Assembly: GCA_902461085.1 (NCBI GenBank) | Contig: CABPWH010000062.1 | Coordinates: forward strand, 1 to 10,137 | Reading direction: 5' to 3' | DNA length: 10,137 nt | Origin: an uncultured Collinsella sp. | Lineage (GTDB): Bacteria > Actinomycetota > Coriobacteriia > Coriobacteriales > Coriobacteriaceae | Shown here: positions 6,510-10,137 of the stretch, one piece after another | Numbering within the stretch: the stretch's first letter is position 1 | Layout: the number at the start of each line of letters is the position of its first letter | The notes under the pieces: generated by a model | Seen by the model: only the letters and a program-made list of their open reading frames with translations | Told to the model about the DNA's origin: nothing | The model's database searches: none | Position numbers and translations under genes: made by a program

Positions 6510-6553
6510 AAAAAAGACCCGTGGCGTACGCGTTGCGCGCACAGCCACGAGTC
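6510..6553 (-). terminator. intrinsic terminator inside the mntP leader
   Basis: Read leftward, GACTCGTGGC (complement of 6544-6553) pairs with GCCACGGGTC (complement of 6516-6525), one G-T wobble. A further 7-bp inner stem and a CAA loop close the hairpin, and six T follow (complement of 6510-6515). It lies about 55 nt before the mntP start, between aptamer and gene, so it is a regulated attenuator. Its 5' arm overlaps the 3' strand of the aptamer P1 helix. Confidence 0.9.
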
Positions 6554-6658
6554 TCGTTCATTAAGGCAAGCCAGGCCGCATCGGCCAGTGTGTTGACTTG
6601 CCGCGCCACCGGAGGCGAACCCGATCACGCGACTACTCCCTCATTTATGCGAATCCCG
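6548..6658 (-). promoter_or_regulatory. yybP-ykoY-type Mn(II) riboswitch aptamer upstream of mntP
   Basis: The leader carries the family's signature segments in order: GGGAGTAG (complement of 6633-6640), an ATCGGGTTC segment in the first arm, and GTCAACA (complement of 6591-6597) in an internal loop of the second arm. That arm is closed by GGCAAG/CTTGCC (6597-6602 with 6565-6570) and an inner GGCCG/CGGCC stem (6582-6586 with 6574-6578). P1 can form between CGGGATTCG (complement of 6650-6658) and CGAGACTCG (complement of 6548-6556), with one A-A mismatch. Known members bind Mn(II) and control mntP-like genes. Because P1 uses bases of the terminator arm, Mn(II) binding should prevent termination. 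Assigned by eye, without a covariance model. Confidence 0.82.
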
Positions 6659-6791
6659 ATGCTACCACATAAGCAGCTCATTTGGATTGGGGCTCTCAGC
6701 TGTGTTCGCTCATTCTGTAAGCATCGGATTTTGCGGGCGTCACAGGGGCAAACCGTGAGAAACTTATTGACGTTTATGGAGCGTATACGAT

Positions 6792-6796
6792 GGGAG
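6792..6796 (+). promoter_or_regulatory. ribosome binding site deciding the TTG start of disA
   Basis: GGGAG lies 7 nt before the TTG at 6804. An in-frame TGA occurs at 6768-6770 with no ATG or GTG between, and nearby ATGs (6776, 6790, 6799) are out of frame. TTG is therefore the best available start. Confidence 0.75.
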
Positions 6797-6803
6797 CGAT
6801 GCC

Positions 6804-7871
6804 TTGGATAAGAACGAGCTGCAAAAGCGTATGGAACAGGCCATTCGCCTGACGGCACCTGGCCAGCCGATCCGCACCGCCCTCGACATGATCATTGCTG
6901 GTCACCTGGGCGCCCTTATCTGTGTCGGCGACACCGAAAACGTGCTCGCCGCCGGTAACGACGGCTTCCCGCTCAACATTTCGTTTACCTCGAACCGCCT
7001 GTTCGAGCTTTCCAAGATGGACGGCGCCATCGTTATCGATGGCGACCTCACCCAGATCCTGCGCGCCAACTTCCACCTCAATCCCGATCCCTCGCTCGCC
7101 ACGAGTGAGACGGGCATGCGTCACCGTACTGCCGCTCGCATGTCGGTGCTCACCGATGCCATCGTGATCTCGGTTTCGGCTCGTCGTGCCGTCGTCAACG
7201 TGTACGTTCACGGCAAGAGCTACGAGATTCAGCCCGTCACCACCATCATGAGCTCGGTCAACCAGCTCGTCGCCACGCTTCAGACCACCCGTCAGTCGCT
7301 CGATCGCTCCTTGCTGCGCCTGACGGCCCTTGAGCTCGACGACTACGTTACGCTCGCCGACATCACCGGCATCTTCTCGAGTTTCGAGATCATGCAACAG
7401 GCAAAGACCGAGCTTAAGGATTGCATCGTCAAGCTGGGTAACCAGGGCAAGCTCGTGCAGATGCAGCTCGAGCAGCTCGCGGGCTCCAGCATGGATACCG
7501 AATACGACCTGATGATCCGCGACTACGCAAGCGATTCCTCCGAGGCAAACGCCGAGAAGATTCGCGCCGAGCTCGCTCGCATGACGCCTAAGGACCTGTC
7601 CGACCCGCAGCATGTGGCGGCGGTTCTGGGTTACGACGACCTGGACGAGGACTCCGTCATGACACCGCTGGGCCTGCGCACGCTTTCGCGCGTGTCCGTC
7701 GTGCGCGACGGCGTGGCCGAGAAGATCGTCGACGAGTATGGCTCGCTGCAGGAGCTCATGGACGACATCAGCGAGGATCCGGAGCGCTTGGGCGACTTTG
7801 GCGTCAACAACCCTGCCATTCTTGCGGACTCGCTGTACCGCATGAAGGGCACCAAACAGGGGAACGCATAA
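6804..7871 (+). CDS. disA: DNA integrity scanning diadenylate cyclase DisA
   Basis: Makes the second messenger c-di-AMP from two ATP, as an octamer that scans DNA for branched structures. The 355-residue protein is full length. The N-terminal DAC domain (about 1-140) has the catalytic DGA motif (D73-G74-A75 in KMDGAIVIDGD) and GMRHRTAARMS with R106-H107-R108-T109, which contacts ATP. A helical linker follows (about 150-290), and a C-terminal helix-hairpin-helix DNA-binding region (about 300-350) in which FGV stands where many homologues have a GIG-like turn. Translation starts at a TTG. The stop TAA shares its last base with the ATG of ispD (TAATG), so the two are translationally coupled. It is the first gene of the disA-ispD-ispF-cysS operon; I found no convincing promoter in the 150 bp upstream. 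No c-di-AMP phosphodiesterase gene is visible in the window. Confidence 0.96.
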   Translation: MDKNELQKRMEQAIRLTAPGQPIRTALDMIIAGHLGALICVGDTENVLAAGNDGFPLNISFTSNRLFELSKMDGAIVIDGDLTQILRANFHLNPDPSLATSETGMRHRTAARMSVLTDAIVISVSARRAVVNVYVHGKSYEIQPVTTIMSSVNQLVATLQTTRQSLDRSLLRLTALELDDYVTLADITGIFSSFEIMQQAKTELKDCIVKLGNQGKLVQMQLEQLAGSSMDTEYDLMIRDYASDSSEANAEKIRAELARMTPKDLSDPQHVAAVLGYDDLDEDSVMTPLGLRTLSRVSVVRDGVAEKIVDEYGSLQELMDDISEDPERLGDFGVNNPAILADSLYRMKGTKQGNA

Positions 7872-8599
7872 TGGCGCCCGTATGCGCCGTGGTCGTTGCC
7901 GGCGGCAGCGGCCAGCGCTTTGGAAATCCCGGCGGCAAGCAGCTCGTTAACGTGGCGGGCCGTCCGCTCATGAGCTGGTCCATCCGCGCGTTCGATCGTA
8001 GCGACAAGGTCGGCCATATCGTCGTGGTTTGCCCTGCCGAGCGCCGTGCCGAGATGCGCCGCTTGGCTATCGACCCGTTTGACTATGACACGCCCATCAG
8101 CTTTGCCGATGCCGGCGATACTCGTCAGGATTCCACCCGCGCCGGCGTGCACGCGGTGCCGGCGGGTTTCGAATATGTCGCTATCCACGACGGCGCCCGT
8201 CCGCTCATTACGACCGAGGCCATCGACCACGCTATCGACGTGCTCGTGAGCGACCGCTCGCTCGACGGTGTCGTGTGCGGCCAGCCCGCGATCGACACGC
8301 TCAAGATCGTCGATGGCGACAATATCGTCGAGACGCCGCCGCGTGAGCTCTATTGGGCCGCGCAGACGCCGCAGATCTTTAGCGTCGATGCTATGAAGCG
8401 CGCCCACGCTGCAGCCATTGCCGAGGGCTTTACCGGCACCGATGATTCGTCGCTGGTCGAGCGCATGGGTGGGCGCGTCCGCTGCGTCCAGAGCCCGCGC
8501 GATAACCTTAAGGTGACGGTGCCCGAGGACTTGCGTCCCGTAACCGCGATTCTGCTTGGCCGCATGGCCGAGGGAGAGGACCTTCCCCATGTTCAGTAA
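7871..8599 (+). CDS. ispD: 2-C-methyl-D-erythritol 4-phosphate cytidylyltransferase
   Basis: Third step of the MEP isoprenoid pathway: CTP plus MEP gives CDP-ME and pyrophosphate. The product has 242 residues (E. coli 236). The N-terminal nucleotide-binding loop VVAGGSGQRFGNPGGKQ carries the catalytic R16 and K23. The family signature is IHDGARP (105-111), DTLK (142-145) matches the MEP-contacting segment, R159 precedes AAQTPQIF, and K214 lies in NLKVTVPEDL. AGGGGA just before the overlapping ATG is a suitable ribosome site. Its end overlaps the start of ispF by 11 bases. The next enzyme of the pathway, IspE, is not encoded here, which is normal because it usually lies elsewhere. Confidence 0.95.
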   Translation: MAPVCAVVVAGGSGQRFGNPGGKQLVNVAGRPLMSWSIRAFDRSDKVGHIVVVCPAERRAEMRRLAIDPFDYDTPISFADAGDTRQDSTRAGVHAVPAGFEYVAIHDGARPLITTEAIDHAIDVLVSDRSLDGVVCGQPAIDTLKIVDGDNIVETPPRELYWAAQTPQIFSVDAMKRAHAAAIAEGFTGTDDSSLVERMGGRVRCVQSPRDNLKVTVPEDLRPVTAILLGRMAEGEDLPHVQ

Positions 8600-9083
8600 C
8601 CTGCGCATTGGACACGGCTACGACGTTCACCGTCTGGTGGAGGGGCGTCGATGTATCATCGGCGGTGTCGACATTCCCTACGAGCGCGGCCTGCTGGGCC
8701 ACTCGGATGCCGATGTGCTCGCGCACGCCTTGGCCGACGCCATTCTGGGCGCCTGTCGCGGGGGAGACATCGGCAAGCTATTCCCCGATACCGACCCCGC
8801 CTATGAGGGTGCCGATTCGATGGTGCTGCTCGCTCGCGTGATGGACTATGCGCGCGAGCTGGGCTTCGAGTTTGTCGATGCCGATTGCACCATTGCCTGC
8901 CAGCAGCCTAAGATCACCCCGCACCGCGATGCCATGCGCGCCAACCTTGCCCATGCCCTGGGCGTTGACGTCGAAAACGTGGGCGTCGCCGCCACTACGA
9001 CCGAAAAGCTCGGTTGGGAAGGCCAGGGCGAGGGAATCGGCGCCTGGGCCGTCTGCCTGCTACAGAAAACCGTTAAGGAGTAA
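8589..9083 (+). CDS. ispF: 2-C-methyl-D-erythritol 2,4-cyclodiphosphate synthase
   Basis: Fifth step of the MEP pathway: cyclises CDP-ME 2-phosphate to MEcPP with release of CMP, as a trimer with a zinc at each active site. The 165 residues (E. coli 159) show the zinc ligands D12 and H14 in GHGYDVH and H46 in LAHAL. HSDADV (38-43), GDIGKLFPDTDP (59-70) and the nucleotide-binding TTTEKLGWEGQGEG are also present. The ATG at 8589 is chosen because it places GHGYDVH a few residues from the N-terminus, and GGAGAGGA lies 8 nt upstream inside ispD. A longer in-frame reading from 8556 adds 11 unrelated residues. IspD and IspF are separate proteins here, not the bifunctional fusion found in some proteobacteria. 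Confidence 0.96.
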   Translation: MFSNLRIGHGYDVHRLVEGRRCIIGGVDIPYERGLLGHSDADVLAHALADAILGACRGGDIGKLFPDTDPAYEGADSMVLLARVMDYARELGFEFVDADCTIACQQPKITPHRDAMRANLAHALGVDVENVGVAATTTEKLGWEGQGEGIGAWAVCLLQKTVKE

Positions 9084-9086
9084 CGA

Positions 9087-10137
9087 ATGCGTATCTACAA
9101 CAGCGCTACCCATAAAAAGGAAGAGTTCCAGCCCATCGAGTCCGGCAAGGTCCGCATGTACGTGTGCGGCCCCACGGTCTACGACAACATCCACATCGGC
9201 AACGCCCGCACGTTCATCAGCTTTGACGTGATTCGCCGCTGGCTCATCGCGAGCGGCTACGAGGTCACGTTCGCCCAGAACCTCACCGATGTCGACGACA
9301 AGATCATCAAGCGCGCCAACGAGCAGGGCCGTACGGCCGCCGAGGTCGCGACGGAGTTCTCGGATAAGTTCATTGGCGTCATGCGCGCTGCCAACGTGCT
9401 CGATCCCGATGTGCGCCCCCGCGCCACCAAGGAGATCGGCCCCATGATCGCCATGATCAAGACGCTTATCGAGCAGGGCCACGCTTACGCAGCCGATAAC
9501 GGCGATGTGTACTTTGCCGTGCGCAGCGATCCCAACTATGGTCAGGTCTCGGGCCGTAACATCGACGACCTTATGGTTGGCGCGCGCATCGAGGAGAACG
9601 AGGACAAGAACGACCCGCTCGACTTTGCCCTGTGGAAGGCCGCCAAGCCCGGCGAGCCCAGCTGGCCGAGCCCCTGGGGCGAGGGCCGTCCCGGTTGGCA
9701 CACCGAGTGCGCCGCCATGGTGCATCGCTACCTGGGCACTCCGATCGACATCCACGGCGGCGGCTCCGACCTTGCCTTCCCGCATCACGAGAACGAGTGC
9801 GCCCAGGCCACCTGCGCCTGGCACCAGGGCTTCTCCAACACCTGGATGCACACAGGCATGCTGCTGGTAGACGGCGAGAAGATGTCCAAATCGCTCGGCA
9901 ACTTCTTTACGCTGGCCGAGGTGCTCGAGCAGCACTCCGCTGCCGCCCTGCGCCTGCTGATGCTGCAGACGAGCTATCGCTCGCCGCTCGACTTTTCTTG
10001 GGAGCGCCTGGAGGGTGCCGAGAACTCGCTCACGCGTATCGCCGGTACGGTCGAGAACCTGCGCTGGGCCGCGAACCATGCGACGGCCGATGCCGACGCG
10101 GCTGCCGCCGAGGCGTTTGCCGCCAAGGCCGCTGAGA
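9087..10137 (+). CDS. cysS: cysteinyl-tRNA synthetase, 3'-truncated by the window edge
   Basis: Charges tRNA-Cys with cysteine. The first 350 codons are visible and the frame is open to the right edge (full proteins are about 460-500 residues). The class I HIGH motif reads HIGN (36-39) within MYVCGPTVYDNIHIGN, and KMSKS lies at 265-269. The active-site zinc ligands are all present: C27, C208 (WHTEC), H233 and E237 (FPHHENE), each one residue before the E. coli numbering. The visible end reaches the start of the helical anticodon-binding part and becomes Ala-rich. AAGGAG (9075-9080) lies 6 nt before the ATG and overlaps the end of ispF, whose stop is 3 nt away, so it is co-transcribed with disA, ispD and ispF. 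In Bacillus gltX and cysE lie between ispF and cysS; here they do not. Confidence 0.96.
   Translation, partial: MRIYNSATHKKEEFQPIESGKVRMYVCGPTVYDNIHIGNARTFISFDVIRRWLIASGYEVTFAQNLTDVDDKIIKRANEQGRTAAEVATEFSDKFIGVMRAANVLDPDVRPRATKEIGPMIAMIKTLIEQGHAYAADNGDVYFAVRSDPNYGQVSGRNIDDLMVGARIEENEDKNDPLDFALWKAAKPGEPSWPSPWGEGRPGWHTECAAMVHRYLGTPIDIHGGGSDLAFPHHENECAQATCAWHQGFSNTWMHTGMLLVDGEKMSKSLGNFFTLAEVLEQHSAAALRLLMLQTSYRSPLDFSWERLEGAENSLTRIAGTVENLRWAANHATADADAAAAEAFAAKAAE

Noticed and set aside
6457..6609. N-terminal extension of mntP by 51 codons
   Set aside because: It would translate through the riboswitch and leader terminator; the ATG at 6456 has a good ribosome site and begins at the first MntP helix.
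6659..6667. TGG-TAGCAT on the minus strand as an extended -10 for mntP
   Set aside because: It resembles an extended -10, but transcription would then start near 6652-6654, inside the proposed 5' strand of the aptamer P1 helix (6650-6658). Either P1 is shorter or the promoter is elsewhere, so I do not call it.
6767..6789. TTGACG ... TATACG as the disA promoter
   Set aside because: The two hexamers are only 11 bp apart, too close for a sigma-70-type promoter, and no other pair in the region fits better.
6774..8608. Two long minus-strand open frames (6774-7613 and 7631-8608) opposite disA and ispD
   Set aside because: Both are antisense shadows caused by biased codons of recognised genes; neither shows a domain or ribosome site.
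9060..10079. 339-codon minus-strand open frame opposite cysS
   Set aside because: cysS carries all CysRS motifs on the + strand; the antisense peptide resembles nothing and reflects codon bias.
3982..10137. Idea that HipA targets the nearby cysteinyl-tRNA synthetase
   Set aside because: HipA kinases can target aminoacyl-tRNA synthetases, but cysS is here through old synteny with disA-ispD-ispF; proximity is no evidence of a target.
1..10137. CRISPR arrays, tRNA or rRNA genes, transposases, integrases
   Set aside because: No repeat-spacer array, tRNA cloverleaf, rRNA sequence or mobile-element protein was seen on either strand.

Overview
The window looks like chromosome of a high-GC Gram-positive bacterium. 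Strong C/G preference at third codon positions, ClpC and DisA in place of Gram-negative equivalents, a DipeptidasePepD-type M20C enzyme and a disA-ispD-ispF-cysS run together suggest an actinobacterium of the Coriobacteriia (Collinsella-like). The lineage is an inference from gene content and composition; no database was searched.

Layout from left to right. A clpC gene, cut by the left edge, runs rightward to 2182 and ends in an intrinsic terminator. pepD (2397-3854, +) has its own promoter-like site and a strong terminator. Three leftward genes follow: hipA (3982-5286) and hipB (5290-5757), a HipBA-type kinase/antitoxin pair, and mntP (5878-6456), a manganese exporter. mntP has a long leader that reads as a yybP-ykoY manganese riboswitch plus an intrinsic terminator. 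A divergent spacer of about 150 bp leads into a tightly packed rightward operon: disA (c-di-AMP synthase), ispD and ispF (isoprenoid MEP pathway), and cysS (cysteinyl-tRNA synthetase, cut by the right edge).

The order clpC ... disA-ispD-ispF ... cysS matches an old conserved neighbourhood (in Bacillus subtilis: clpC-radA-disA-yacL-ispD-ispF-gltX-cysE-cysS). Here radA is not between clpC and disA, and pepD, hipBA and mntP occupy the gap. hipBA has a lower-GC, less biased codon use than its neighbours and is the most likely acquired part.

The most interesting sequence is regulatory. Upstream of hipB lie three copies of an ATGCA-N6-TGCAT palindrome at exactly 27-bp centre-to-centre spacing. They sit upstream of, inside and just downstream of a plausible hipBA promoter, and one forms the core of the mntP terminator hairpin. 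The mntP leader shows mutually exclusive aptamer and terminator pairings. The middle of hipB looks out of frame compared with its two ends.
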